Assembly: GCF_016584105.1 (NCBI RefSeq)
Contig: NZ_NRSM01000008.1
Span: forward strand, 82,161 to 146,160
DNA: 64,000 nucleotides
DNA from: Ectothiorhodospira shaposhnikovii
GTDB lineage: Bacteria; Pseudomonadota; Gammaproteobacteria; Ectothiorhodospirales; Ectothiorhodospiraceae
Direction of reading: 5' to 3'
The position numbers and the translations under genes are program-made. Shown here piece by piece: positions 1-12,618 of the stretch (positions are counted from its first letter, which is position 1; each line of letters opens with the position of its first letter). The notes beneath the pieces are model-generated. The model was not told the DNA's origin, ran no database searches, and was given only the letters and a program-made list of their open reading frames with translations.

Positions 1-3556
<3,556 letters not shown>

Positions 3557-4092
3557 TGACCTCGCTGGTATCTGGTCGCTGGCCGGCATCCGCGGCGGTC
3601 TGGTGTCGGGGGATCGGGGCGGTTTTGCCGTCGCCGGTCTCCTGCTATTGACTTCCGTGAATATCGCCGAATTCCGGCGGGTTGGGGAGATTAAAGGGAA
3701 AGTGTCCGTGACGCCAGAGGGCGAGGGTCGCTTCCTTCAATAACTTGTAAAAATGCACTGATTTGGTGCGCTTATGAACTGTTTTGGGGCGATTTTTGGC
3801 CGTATTTTGCGCTTTTAACGGAATCTCGTGTTAGTTGTGGTGCGTTTTTTCTTTCATCCCTGTTACATATCAATCTGCGTGCCAGATTCGGGAACACTTT
3901 GAAGATTTTCTGGAGCCGGGCGCCGGACGACGGGCGTAGACCGGACATTTGCAAGCGGGATGCAGCAATGCCGGGCAATCTTTGCGTGCTTCGGTGCAGG
4001 TGATATGGTCCTTTATGACCGCTCCAGCTTCAGGGCGGGTGGGCGGCCAGGCAGGGGAGAGTGGCCGATTGTTGATTCAAGAGGATGGTGGC
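3557..4092. other. Divergent intergenic region gltB / P-II-like gene
   Basis: This 536-base gap has no convincing coding sequence and is more AT-rich at 3730-3900 than the flanking genes. It must hold the promoters of both divergent genes. The only regulatory signal I can name is the NtrC-like palindrome at 3754-3770. I found no clear sigma-54 -24/-12 element on either strand by eye. Confidence 0.6.
3754..3770. promoter_or_regulatory. Candidate NtrC-binding site
   Basis: The 17-mer TGCACTGATTTGGTGCG matches the dyad TGCAC-N6-GGTGC typical of NtrC sites upstream of nitrogen genes. It lies about 200 bp upstream of gltB and about 320 bp upstream of the P-II-like gene, distances compatible with enhancer binding. 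Its place between two nitrogen-related genes supports the call. Without a visible sigma-54 promoter it remains a candidate. Confidence 0.45.
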
Positions 4093-4395
4093 ATGGGCAA
4101 TGCACTGCTGGTGGCGGTGGTGGCGGACGAGTTCGAAGAGCAGGCCCTGGCCATCGCCGCCCGCGAGGGGGCTTGCCAGGCGACCACACTGGCGGGGCGG
4201 GGCATCAATTTTCCCGAGCACGTCACCTTTTTCGGACTTACCTATCAAGGGTTGGAGCGGGTCTGCCTGTGGGTCCTTGAGGAGGAGCGGGCCACCCATG
4301 TGGCCGAATGCCTCAACCGGGAACTGGAATTGCTCAAGCCCTTCAAGGGGCTGGCGTTCTGTCTGAAGATAGACGACGGCCACGCCCCGCCCTGA
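4093..4395 (+). CDS. P-II-like nitrogen regulatory protein (100 aa)
   Basis: A small soluble protein that looks like a divergent member of the P-II (GlnB/GlnK) superfamily. It has an N-terminal beta strand (ALLVAVV), a helix, an AGRG turn, an FFGL segment, a second helix and a closing strand (KGLAFCLKID). The canonical uridylylated T-loop tyrosine region is not present in recognisable form. The ATG at 4093 is preceded by AAGAGGA about 7 bases upstream; the reading frame is open further 5' but that part looks non-coding. Adjacency to gltB suggests a role in nitrogen or carbon-status sensing, which is inference. Confidence 0.6.
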   Translation: MGNALLVAVVADEFEEQALAIAAREGACQATTLAGRGINFPEHVTFFGLTYQGLERVCLWVLEEERATHVAECLNRELELLKPFKGLAFCLKIDDGHAPP

Positions 4396-4487
4396 GCCGC
4401 CGCCTGACGCTTCGCCTCCTCTCGCCTCCAGCGCTTCTCTTCTGCGCCGCCTTTTTCGGGGGTGCAGGTCATTTCCGGAAGACCCGG

Positions 4488-7400
4488 TCAGTCACTGCGC
4501 TCTCCCGGTTCAGTCCCCAATGAAGACTCGGAATCCGGATTTTCAGGCCCCGGTTCCGGTAGCTCCAGGCCCGGGTCCATATCCGCCGCGCCTCGGGCGC
4601 GGGGCGGCTGGCCGGCGGCCGGCGACTGGGTGGGGCCACCGGGCGCGGGGACCATGTCCCGTATATGCAGATCCATCTGCGGGAAGGCGATCTCAATGCC
4701 CAGCGCCCGGAAGCGCTTGATGATGGTGGTGTGCAGCTCGCTGGTGGTCATCAGGCGCTCGCGCAACTGGCTCACGTAGACCCGCAGCTCGAAGTTCAGG
4801 GCGCTGTCACCGAAGTGAATGAAGAACACGCTGGGGGCCGGTTCCTTGAGCACCTGGGGGTTTTCCGCCGCGATCTTCAGCAGGGTTTCCCGTACCAGGT
4901 CCACGTCCGCCGAGTAGCTGACCCCCACCGGAATCACCAGTCGGGTCACCGTGTCGGACAGGGTCCAGTTGATCAGCCGTTCGGTGATGAAGTTCTTGTT
5001 GGGGATCACCACCTCCCGGTTGTCCCAGTCCACGATGGTGGTGGCCCGGGTGCGGATGCGGGCCACGGTGCCGCTGTATTCGCCGATGGTGATGGTGTCG
5101 CCCACCCGCACCGGGCGTTCGAACAGCATGATCAGGCCCGACACGAAGTTGGCCACCACCTCCTGCAGGCCGAAACCCAGGCCCAGGGTGAGGGCAGCGA
5201 CCATCCACTGCAGCTCGCTCCAGCGCAGCCCCAGCAGGGAGAACACGCTGATGATGGCCACCACGGTGAGGGCATAGCGCAGCAGCATGGTGACGGTGTA
5301 ACGGCCGGCGGCGTCCATCTGGGTGCTGCGGGAGAGCAGGATCTCCACCAGACCGGGCAGGTTGCGGGCCGCCAGGGTGAAGACCACCCCCAGGAAGATG
5401 GCCATGAGGAAATTCAGCAGGCTGACGCGGCTGAGCACCTCGGCCTCCCCCACCATGATGGTGCGCGACCACAGGGTGATGCCGTCCAGCCAGGTGAGGG
5501 CCGGCAGCACATCGGACCAGGCCCAGAACAGGGCCAGGATCACCGCCGCCCACACGGTGATGCGCATCAGGGTGCGGGTTTGCAGGTTCACGTCTTCCAT
5601 GCTCAGGTGGGGCTCGGGGATGTCCATACCCCCTTCCGCGCCGCCACCGGCACTGCTGCTTTCCATGGCCGCCGCCTTGGCCCGCTGCTCGCGCATGCGC
5701 CGTACCCGCAGCCGGGTTTCACTCAGGATCAGGGCCCGGGCGGAGAGGTTGTAGCCCAGCCAGACGATACCCACGATCACCAGGGTGTCGATGCTGCGGC
5801 TCATCAGTTCGGCCACCGTCAGCAGGTAACCGGCCAGGGTCAGTCCCGTCAGCGCCAGCACCGCCACGCCGATGAGCATCCGCAGCAGGCGCCGGCGGCG
5901 CTCCGTCAGGGGCGGTTCCTCGCCTTCGGGGAAGGGGCTCAGCAGCCACCAGCCGAACAGGGCGCTGATCATCACCGAGGCCAGCAGGGCTATGCGGCCG
6001 AAGATGTCGAAGGCCAGATCCGCCGGATGACTGAAGGACAGCGCCAGGCACAGGATCAGCAGCAACTGGGTGGGCAGGAACCAGGTCAGATGGCGACGCA
6101 GGCGTCTGACCATGAGCGGGTTCCACTTGAAGTGGGCGGTGCCGACACCGTTCTTGTGGGTGAGCAGGAGCAGCAGATGACCGGCCAGCCACCAGAATGA
6201 GGTGCTGAAGAAGATGGTGGCCAGGACTTCCACCCCGTGGCCCACCTCCGGGATGGCTTCCAGGCGCAGGGAGGTGGCCATCAGCAGGACGGGGACCGGC
6301 AGTGCCCGCAGCAGGCTCCAGCCCAGGGCCTGCAGGGTCAGCTTGATGCTGTCGGTGAAGCGGTGCCGGGTCCGGGCGGCCAGCTCTTCCAGATGGCCGG
6401 GTGTTCCCCGTCCCAGTCCGTAGAGCACCAGCGAGAGCAGCAGGGTCAGCCCCAGAGGGATCGGGCTGCCCAGGGTCACTTCCCGCAGCACATGGCGCAC
6501 CTCCTGCCAGGCCGTCGGGTCCAGCAGGGCCATGGAGGCGGTGGGGATGCGGGCGATCCAGTCCGTGCCTACCGCCACATGACTGGGCCACCAGAGCAGG
6601 GTTTCCCTCAGGATCTGGTCCAGTTCGTCCACCAGGGCCACCACCGCGCGCAGGCGCAGGTCGGTCTGGCGCAACTGGTCGGCCAGATTTTCCTCGGCAT
6701 GGAGCTGGATGGTCAGGGCCTGTTCCTGCAGCCGTCGCAGTTCACCCTGGCCCAGGTCATCGCCGTTAAGGGGGGCGGTATCGGGTTGAACACTCAAGTG
6801 TTCCCGCAGGGTGATGGCCCGCAGGCGGGACTGGGCCAGTTCCCGTTCGATGCCCCGGACCGCAAAGCGGGCCTCGTCCAGGTTTCTCAGCCGTCGCTGT
6901 TCTTCCAGGAACAGGCTGCCCAGGGCCTCGGTAAGGCCGCCGACCTCCAGGCGTTCACGCACGTTTGCCAGGGTCTGGGTCAGCTCGCGCTCGATGCGGG
7001 TATAGCGGTCCCGTTCCTGTTGCAGGGTGCGAATGCGGATCTGGGTCTCGGCGATGCGGTCGAAGCGGTCCCGCAGGGCCTGGATTTCACCGGCAAAACG
7101 GGTGCGGGCCTCCGGTTCCCGTTCCACCAGGCGATGCAGGCCCTGTTGCAGGGTCCGCAATTCCTCCGATGAACGTTCATTGAGTTCCTGTTCCAGGGCG
7201 GAAAGCGTGGCCCGCAGCCAGCGCAGCTCCAGCTCCAGGGCCGGGATCTCCAGACGCAGGACCTCGATGCGGGGCGGCAGACCCTGACCATCCAGCTGGG
7301 TAGCGATGATGCGGGCATCGGCGCGCCGGGTGATGGCCTGCCGGGTGGCTTCCACGGCACTGGCCAGTTCGGCGTCATCCGGATCGGGCGGCAGGGCCTC

Positions 7401-8021
7401 CAGTTCTTCGGCACGCTGGCGCTGCAGGCGCTCCAGGGTCTCGGCCTGGGTGCGGGACTGTTCATCCAGGCGGGTGAGGGTGGCGCGTCTTTGGTCCAGT
7501 TCCAGGGCGGTCTGGTCCCGGCGCCGTTCCAGCAGGCCGATGTCATCCTCGATCTGACTGATACTGCGTTCCTGACCGGGGCTGTAGGGCAGACGCAGGT
7601 TCTGATCCAGCCGCTGGCGGGCTTCCTGCAGACGTTCGGCGGCCGCCTTGGCGATGCCCGCCCGGTCCAGGGCTCCGCGCAGGCGTTCCGCCGCGGACCG
7701 TTCCCGCTCAAGAGCCGTCTGCCAGAGGGCGCGTTCCGCCTCGGACAGTTCCCCGTCGCCAGCCCGTTGCTCCAGGCGTTGCTCGGGACTGGCCCGCAGC
7801 CAGGCCTCGGCCGGTCGGGTATCGATGGCCTGAATCTGCGGCCGGACGCGGGTGATGCCCTGGTTGAGGGTGTCCCGCTGGGCATCCAGTTCCCCCTGGG
7901 TGACCGGCGTCGGCCCTGTCGGCGGCGCCACGCCGGCCTCCTGGGCCAGGGCAGGCATCCCCAGCCCGATACACAGGGCAAGCATGAGCAGTAGCCGGAT
8001 TGTCAGGCGCTGGGTGGACAT
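4488..8021 (-). CDS. mscK: MscK/KefA-type mechanosensitive channel (1177 aa)
   Basis: A large inner-membrane channel that releases ions on hypo-osmotic shock. In order: a signal peptide (MSTQRLTIRLLLMLALCIG, cleaved near ALAQ); a long periplasmic region of charged coiled coil, about residues 60-480, rich in Gln, Arg, Glu and Leu (MscS-porin type); a series of TM helices at about 500-900; and a C-terminal MscS core. The core has the pore helix followed by GLGFGLQEVVANFVSG, FERPVRVGDTI, and the beta domain IRTRATTIVDWDNREVVIPN. I chose the ATG at 8021 because it begins the signal peptide; an upstream GTG at 8057 has no such support. The protein ends in an acidic, Pro-rich tail. Fits a halotolerant lifestyle. 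Confidence 0.93.
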   Translation of the reverse strand: MSTQRLTIRLLLMLALCIGLGMPALAQEAGVAPPTGPTPVTQGELDAQRDTLNQGITRVRPQIQAIDTRPAEAWLRASPEQRLEQRAGDGELSEAERALWQTALERERSAAERLRGALDRAGIAKAAAERLQEARQRLDQNLRLPYSPGQERSISQIEDDIGLLERRRDQTALELDQRRATLTRLDEQSRTQAETLERLQRQRAEELEALPPDPDDAELASAVEATRQAITRRADARIIATQLDGQGLPPRIEVLRLEIPALELELRWLRATLSALEQELNERSSEELRTLQQGLHRLVEREPEARTRFAGEIQALRDRFDRIAETQIRIRTLQQERDRYTRIERELTQTLANVRERLEVGGLTEALGSLFLEEQRRLRNLDEARFAVRGIERELAQSRLRAITLREHLSVQPDTAPLNGDDLGQGELRRLQEQALTIQLHAEENLADQLRQTDLRLRAVVALVDELDQILRETLLWWPSHVAVGTDWIARIPTASMALLDPTAWQEVRHVLREVTLGSPIPLGLTLLLSLVLYGLGRGTPGHLEELAARTRHRFTDSIKLTLQALGWSLLRALPVPVLLMATSLRLEAIPEVGHGVEVLATIFFSTSFWWLAGHLLLLLTHKNGVGTAHFKWNPLMVRRLRRHLTWFLPTQLLLILCLALSFSHPADLAFDIFGRIALLASVMISALFGWWLLSPFPEGEEPPLTERRRRLLRMLIGVAVLALTGLTLAGYLLTVAELMSRSIDTLVIVGIVWLGYNLSARALILSETRLRVRRMREQRAKAAAMESSSAGGGAEGGMDIPEPHLSMEDVNLQTRTLMRITVWAAVILALFWAWSDVLPALTWLDGITLWSRTIMVGEAEVLSRVSLLNFLMAIFLGVVFTLAARNLPGLVEILLSRSTQMDAAGRYTVTMLLRYALTVVAIISVFSLLGLRWSELQWMVAALTLGLGFGLQEVVANFVSGLIMLFERPVRVGDTITIGEYSGTVARIRTRATTIVDWDNREVVIPNKNFITERLINWTLSDTVTRLVIPVGVSYSADVDLVRETLLKIAAENPQVLKEPAPSVFFIHFGDSALNFELRVYVSQLRERLMTTSELHTTIIKRFRALGIEIAFPQMDLHIRDMVPAPGGPTQSPAAGQPPRARGAADMDPGLELPEPGPENPDSESSLGTEPGERSD

Positions 8022-8176
8022 GGGAAAACGGACCTCTGGATATCCCTGCGAGGGCACTGGATGTGGGGCTGTGTTCTGCCGGACAATGGCAGCGAGACCG
8101 GGGCGTGCGCCCCGAGATGACTATTGTGCCCCAGTTGAGGGACTTGCGTTAGTGTTCAGGGTGTGGTGGAAAGTTC

Positions 8177-9091
8177 ATGGCGGATAAAGACAGGCGGGAT
8201 CATCGCACCGTTTCGCTGGTGCTGGGCTCCGGTGGGGCAAGAGGGCTGGCCCACATCGGCGTGATTCAGGAGCTGGAGGCCAGAGGGTATGAGATCAAGG
8301 CCATCGCCGGCAGTTCCATGGGGGCGCTGGTGGGCGGGATTCATGCCTTGGGTGAACTGAATACCTATGCGGATTGGGTGACGGGACTGGATCAGACGGA
8401 TGTGCTGGCCCTGGTGGACTGGTCCCTGTCGGGCGGAGGGATCATCCGGGGTGACAAGCTGATCCGCAAGCTCAAGGAGCTGGTGGGTTGCAGCGACATC
8501 GAGCACCTGCCCATCAGCTATACCGCGGTGGCGGTGGACATCGAGCGGGGCAAGGAGGTCTGGATCAGTGACGGTCCGCTGTTCGATGCCATCCGGGCCT
8601 CCATTGCCATTCCGGCGGTGTTCACGCCCCATCGTTACCGGGGGCGTACCCTGGTGGACGGCGGCCTGCTCAATCCGGTGCCGGTGGCGCCCACCCTGAG
8701 GACGCTGACGGACCTGACCATTGTGGTGGACGTGAACGGACCGGCACCAGAGGACGACGCCACCGAGCCCGGGGGGGAAGGCCGGGACCCGGAAGATGAG
8801 GCCCAGTCAGGCCTGCTGCAACGCATGCGCGGCTATGTGGAATCCTTCGGCGGCGACAGCGGGGCCAAGGAGGACGGACTGGCCCTGACCGAGGTGCTGA
8901 TGCGTTCCCTGGAAACCATGCAGGCGGCCATCACCCGTCAGCACCTTGCGGTGTTCCGTCCGGACGTGGTCATCAGCGTGCCCAAGAACGTCTGCATGAT
9001 TCACGAGTTCCATCGCGCCCGCCCCGTGATCGATCTGGGGCGGCGACTGGCGCGGGAACGCCTGGACGCCTTGTCCGGAAAGGAGGGTTAG
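8177..9091 (+). CDS. rssA: Patatin-like phospholipase, RssA family (304 aa)
   Basis: A predicted cytoplasmic or membrane-associated serine lipase with the Ser-Asp dyad of patatins. The oxyanion loop is GSGGARG (about residue 17), the nucleophile elbow is GSSMG (about residue 45), and the aspartate is in DGGLLNPVPV (about residue 160). The C-terminal third includes an acidic linker (EDDATEPGGEGRDPEDEA) and a helical tail. The start at 8177 follows GGAAAG. The gene diverges from mscK with a 155-bp gap and converges on bciB, with the two stop codons overlapping at 9088-9091. The natural substrate is unknown; E. coli RssA is equally uncharacterised. Confidence 0.85.
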   Translation: MADKDRRDHRTVSLVLGSGGARGLAHIGVIQELEARGYEIKAIAGSSMGALVGGIHALGELNTYADWVTGLDQTDVLALVDWSLSGGGIIRGDKLIRKLKELVGCSDIEHLPISYTAVAVDIERGKEVWISDGPLFDAIRASIAIPAVFTPHRYRGRTLVDGGLLNPVPVAPTLRTLTDLTIVVDVNGPAPEDDATEPGGEGRDPEDEAQSGLLQRMRGYVESFGGDSGAKEDGLALTEVLMRSLETMQAAITRQHLAVFRPDVVISVPKNVCMIHEFHRARPVIDLGRRLARERLDALSGKEG

Positions 9092-10335
9092 GTCCCCCGT
9101 TCCCCCGGCTGCGGTTCGAGTTCGTAGGGCTTCACCAGTTGCCACACATGGTCCGGGATCATGTGTTTCATCCGTCCGGGCTGAGCCCGGCGCAGGTGCA
9201 GCACCGTCTCCACCGCCTTCATCTCCACCCGCGCCCGGGCAAATTCCAGACCCCGGGGTCCGATGCGGGGCATGAGAAAGGCCGCCAGGGGGCGTGCCCA
9301 GTCGGGCATGCCGCGCAGGGGCAGACCGCCCGCCGCTCGCTCGGTATTCTTCATGAATCCCTTCACCGGCCCCTGCCGCTTGCCAGCACTGGTGCAGGGC
9401 GCGGTGCGCACTTCATCACCCAGGAGATCCAGCAGGGCCTCGCCCTTGTCGTTGCGCACCACCAGCCACTGTTCTCCCCGTCCCGCCATGTAACCCACGG
9501 TGATGTCCGCCAGCACATTGGTGTAGTCCACGCAGGTCTGGCAGGTGAGGGGGAAGAAATCCCGGGGCAGCCTGGAGATGGGGAGCTTGAGGAAGGGGAT
9601 GGTCTGTACCCGGCCGTCATCGAACCTCAGTTCTACATGGTAATCGGCACGGAATTCCAGGTAGGTCACCGTTTCCGGGCGGTCCGCCAGCAGGGCCAGG
9701 AATTCATGGAAATGTTCGGTGGTGGTGTTGTCGGAGCAGGGGGTGCCGATGACATGGAGTGCATCCAGGTCCAGTTCGGGTTCGATGGCGCGCAGGGCAT
9801 AGATCTGACAGGGCAGGCCGATCACCGCCAGACGCCGGTAGCCCTGGGCCAGGGCCGGTTCCAGGTGGGCCAGCAGGGGGGCGTAACCCATGCGCATGCC
9901 CCGGCACCGGGCCATGTCTTCGGCGCGGGTGACCAGCATCGGCTGGGGGCGCCAGCGGTCCTGGGGGGCGGCGGTCATGGTGAGGACGGCATCCACCTGG
10001 CCGGTCTCCAGCAGGCGTTCGCCGATGCGGGTGGTGATGCCGGTCCACTGGGCGCCTTCTTGAGGGGTGTTCATGGCCGCCTGCAGCATCCGGCGATAGG
10101 GGCCGAAGAACAGTTCGTCTTCCTGGTCCGGGTTCCGTGCCCGGCCATGGACCCGAGCCTCCAGCCGGTCATATCGGGGGTGGATGAACTGGCAGGCGCG
10201 GCCGCAGCGCCGGGGATCGGCGGTGCGGGACAAACCGCAATCGGTACACAGGTCGCGGTGGGGGATGGCGGTGGCTTCGGTCACGGCACTGGATCTCTGG
10301 ATTTTCGTGTTTCGAAAAAACCGGGGGCGACTCAT
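9088..10335 (-). CDS. bciB: 3,8-divinyl (proto)chlorophyllide a 8-vinyl reductase, ferredoxin-dependent (BciB type)
   Basis: Reduces the 8-vinyl group of divinyl chlorophyllide during (bacterio)chlorophyll synthesis; FAD and 4Fe-4S protein of the FrhB/HCAR family. The 415-aa product aligns, from memory, with cyanobacterial Slr1923: LCTDCGL near residue 28, HGRARNPDQEDELFFG, GAQWTGI, the Cys-bearing IGTPCSDN, CQTCVDYTNVLADITVGYMG-like segments, and IGPRGLEFAR near the C-terminus. Most cluster Cys residues are visible. It is the last gene of the ccmEFGHI arm: its ATG at 10335 lies 5 bases after the ccmI stop, and an in-frame TTG at 10344 overlaps that stop. Implies a phototrophic host. Confidence 0.85.
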   Translation of the reverse strand: MSRPRFFRNTKIQRSSAVTEATAIPHRDLCTDCGLSRTADPRRCGRACQFIHPRYDRLEARVHGRARNPDQEDELFFGPYRRMLQAAMNTPQEGAQWTGITTRIGERLLETGQVDAVLTMTAAPQDRWRPQPMLVTRAEDMARCRGMRMGYAPLLAHLEPALAQGYRRLAVIGLPCQIYALRAIEPELDLDALHVIGTPCSDNTTTEHFHEFLALLADRPETVTYLEFRADYHVELRFDDGRVQTIPFLKLPISRLPRDFFPLTCQTCVDYTNVLADITVGYMAGRGEQWLVVRNDKGEALLDLLGDEVRTAPCTSAGKRQGPVKGFMKNTERAAGGLPLRGMPDWARPLAAFLMPRIGPRGLEFARARVEMKAVETVLHLRRAQPGRMKHMIPDHVWQLVKPYELEPQPGERGT

Positions 10336-10340
10336 CAAAC

Positions 10341-11612
10341 TCAAGGCAGAACGCGGTCAATGGTCAGCCTGACCTTCGGCGCGGGGGCGTCGGCACTGAC
10401 CGTGACCGGCTCGCTGACGCCTTCCATGTCGCCACTCTCGGCCTGGGCTATGCCGGTGCGACTGAGGCGGGCCACCACCTGCACTTCGCCGAACTCGCGC
10501 ATGGACATGCCCGCCACCATGCCGCCCTCGTCTTCCAGGCGCAGGGTCATGGGGAAGGCGTCCGCCCGGGCGCGGACGATGGCCAGGGGCATGCGGGAGC
10601 CCTGGGCCGGCCGGGCGAAGACCATGATGAACTCCTCGCCGGTCACCCGTTCCGTCAGCGACTCGTCCAGAACCACCTCCACCTCAATGGCCAGGGCGTC
10701 GGTATCGGCACCTGCATCGGCGCTCGCATCGGTGGTGACGGTCTGGTCACCGGCCGTGCCGCCGGTCATGGCCCGCACATCACGCAAGGCCTCGGCCACG
10801 GAACGGGCGGAGTCGCTACCTTCGGGCAACTGGCTCAGCAAACGGTCCAGACGCCGGGCGGAGCGCGGGTAATCCCCTTGCTGAAAGTCCGCGATGGCCC
10901 CCAGCCACAGACCGTTCTGGTGGTCGGGGGCCAGTTCCAGGGCACGATCCAGCAGGCGGGTCACCTGGCGGTTCACCCCGCCGTCGGCGGCCATCATCAG
11001 GGCTTCGGCGTAGTCCACGTTCAGGTCCGGCTGATCGCCCAGGCGCCGGTAGGCCTCGTCAAAGGCCGCCGCGGCGTCCTCGAACTGCTCGATGAAGCCG
11101 TAGGTGCGGGCCAGGAACAGCCAGTTTTCGGTATTGTCCGGATCCATCTCCAGACGCTCCCGCAGCTGCACGATCATGCGTTCGATGTCCATCATGTCGT
11201 GGTTGGGTTCCTGACCCATGGCCAGGGTCTGGGCGGGAGACATGCGCGGGGCGGTATCCAGCTGGAAATAGATCAGCAGGGCCGCCACCGGCACCAGCAC
11301 GGCGGTGATGCCCAGCAGGATCAGGCCCTGGCGCGGGGAGGAAGAGGGGGCGACCTGGGTTTCTTCCGGCTGTTCCACGTCGGTGATGAGGTTGTCTTCC
11401 AGCTCCCCCTTGGCGGCCTCGTACTGCTCGCGGGTGAGCAGGCCGCCGGCCAGTTCCTGGTCCAGTTCGGCCATGCGCTGGCGGTAGATGGTGAGATTCA
11501 GGCCCCGGAAGGCCACGTCGGCCTGTTGCCGGCGCCGGATGAAGGGCCAGAGGATCACCAGGGCCGCCAGGGAGAACAGCAGGACGGCACCGATCCAGAA
11601 TCCAGTACTCAT
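10341..11612 (-). CDS. ccmI: Cytochrome c biogenesis protein CcmI (423 aa)
   Basis: Inner-membrane apocytochrome c chaperone of the haem lyase complex CcmFHI. It has two N-terminal TM helices (FWIGAVLLFSLAALVILW and one near residue 100) around a cytoplasmic loop with the family pattern LNLTIYRQRMAELDQEL...LTREQYEAAKGELE. A periplasmic TPR domain (about 140-290) and a beta-rich C-terminal domain (about 320-423) follow. Its ATG overlaps the ccmH stop in an ATGA, indicating translational coupling within ccmEFGHI. Confidence 0.95.
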   Translation of the reverse strand: MSTGFWIGAVLLFSLAALVILWPFIRRRQQADVAFRGLNLTIYRQRMAELDQELAGGLLTREQYEAAKGELEDNLITDVEQPEETQVAPSSSPRQGLILLGITAVLVPVAALLIYFQLDTAPRMSPAQTLAMGQEPNHDMMDIERMIVQLRERLEMDPDNTENWLFLARTYGFIEQFEDAAAAFDEAYRRLGDQPDLNVDYAEALMMAADGGVNRQVTRLLDRALELAPDHQNGLWLGAIADFQQGDYPRSARRLDRLLSQLPEGSDSARSVAEALRDVRAMTGGTAGDQTVTTDASADAGADTDALAIEVEVVLDESLTERVTGEEFIMVFARPAQGSRMPLAIVRARADAFPMTLRLEDEGGMVAGMSMREFGEVQVVARLSRTGIAQAESGDMEGVSEPVTVSADAPAPKVRLTIDRVLP

Positions 11613-12085
11613 GCATCTTTTCCTTCGTTCAGCAGGCGGCGGGCACGCTCCCGCGCGGCGGCATCGGCAATGGGCTGCTCATCCCGCCGGCGGCTTTTGC
11701 GAGCGGTGAGGTAGAGGGCCGCCAGACCGATCAGGAGCAGGATGAACGGCCCGGTCCAGAGCAGGAAGGTGGCGGCGGAGAGGGGCGGACGGTAAAGCAC
11801 GAACTGACCATAGCGGGCCACCATGTAGTCGATGACCTGCTCATCGGTGGCGCCGGCCCGGAGCTGGTCCCGCAGCTCCCGACGCAGGTCCCGTGCCAGC
11901 CCGGCGTCGGAATCCGCCAGGGACTGGTTCTGGCACACGGTGCAGCGCAGTTCGTGGAGCATGGCCCGGTAGCGTTGCTCCAGCACCGGGTCGTCGAAGT
12001 CGGTGGGATCAAGCCCGCCGGCAAGACCCGGACCGGGCAGACAGAGTGCCAGACACAGGCCCAGGGTGGTCAGCAGGGACTTCAC
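11609..12085 (-). CDS. ccmH: Cytochrome c maturation protein CcmH (158 aa)
   Basis: Periplasmic thiol oxidoreductase, membrane anchored, that reduces or presents the apocytochrome CXXCH cysteines for haem ligation. It has a signal peptide (about 1-22), then LRCTVCQNQSLADSDAGLARDLR with the redox C-x2-C, the ATDEQVIDYMVARYGQFVLYRPP motif, and one C-terminal TM helix with a basic tail. This is the short CcmH form, with CcmI supplied separately. The start is GTG at 12085, preceded by GGAGGG and overlapping the ccmG stop. Confidence 0.95.
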   Translation of the reverse strand: MKSLLTTLGLCLALCLPGPGLAGGLDPTDFDDPVLEQRYRAMLHELRCTVCQNQSLADSDAGLARDLRRELRDQLRAGATDEQVIDYMVARYGQFVLYRPPLSAATFLLWTGPFILLLIGLAALYLTARKSRRRDEQPIADAAARERARRLLNEGKDA

Positions 12086-12618
12086 AGGGTTTCCCTCCGC
12101 AGGGTTTCAACCATGGGCAGGATCTTGTCCTGGGCATCCCGCCAGCTCAGTGGTCCCACATGCTTGTAACGGATCCGGCCCTGGCGGTCGATGACGAAGG
12201 TCTCCGGGGTGCCGTAGACCCCCCAGTCGATGCCCACCCGTCCTTCCAGGTCATGGGCGTTCCAGACATAGGGATTGCTCATGCTGCTCAGGTAGTCCAG
12301 CCCGTCGCTGCGCTCGTCCTTGTAGTTGAGGCCATAGATGGGTACGCCGCGGTTGGCCAGGGCCACCAGTACCTGATGCTCCTGCCGGCAGGAAACGCAC
12401 CAGCTGGCCCAGATGTTGAGCAGCACCACCTCACCGTCGAAATCGCTGCTGCCCACCACCCTTTCGGGATCTTCCAGGGCGGGCAACTGGAACCGGGGAG
12501 CGGGCTGATCCACCAGCGGCGAGGGCACCAGCCGGGGATTCAGGGTCAGGCCGATCATCAGGAACCCCCCCAGCACCACGACGATGATCAGGGGCAGCAG
12601 ATAACGCAGACGCTTCAT
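12082..12618 (-). CDS. ccmG: Thiol:disulfide interchange protein CcmG/DsbE (178 aa)
   Basis: Periplasmic membrane-anchored thioredoxin-like reductant for the cytochrome c maturation pathway. It has an N-terminal TM anchor (about 5-25), then the thioredoxin fold with active site WASWCVSCRQEH (C-x2-C, about residue 95). The family GLNYKD and GVYGTPETFVIDRQGRIRYKHVG segments, with the cis-Pro region, follow. The gene overlaps ccmF at its start and ccmH at its end by four bases each, so it is part of one coupled operon. Confidence 0.95.
   Translation of the reverse strand: MKRLRYLLPLIIVVVLGGFLMIGLTLNPRLVPSPLVDQPAPRFQLPALEDPERVVGSSDFDGEVVLLNIWASWCVSCRQEHQVLVALANRGVPIYGLNYKDERSDGLDYLSSMSNPYVWNAHDLEGRVGIDWGVYGTPETFVIDRQGRIRYKHVGPLSWRDAQDKILPMVETLRRETL

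Noticed and set aside
3557..4092. Sigma-54 promoter for gltB or the P-II-like gene
   Set aside because: No GG-N10-GC element with good flanks was found by eye, although an NtrC-like site is present.
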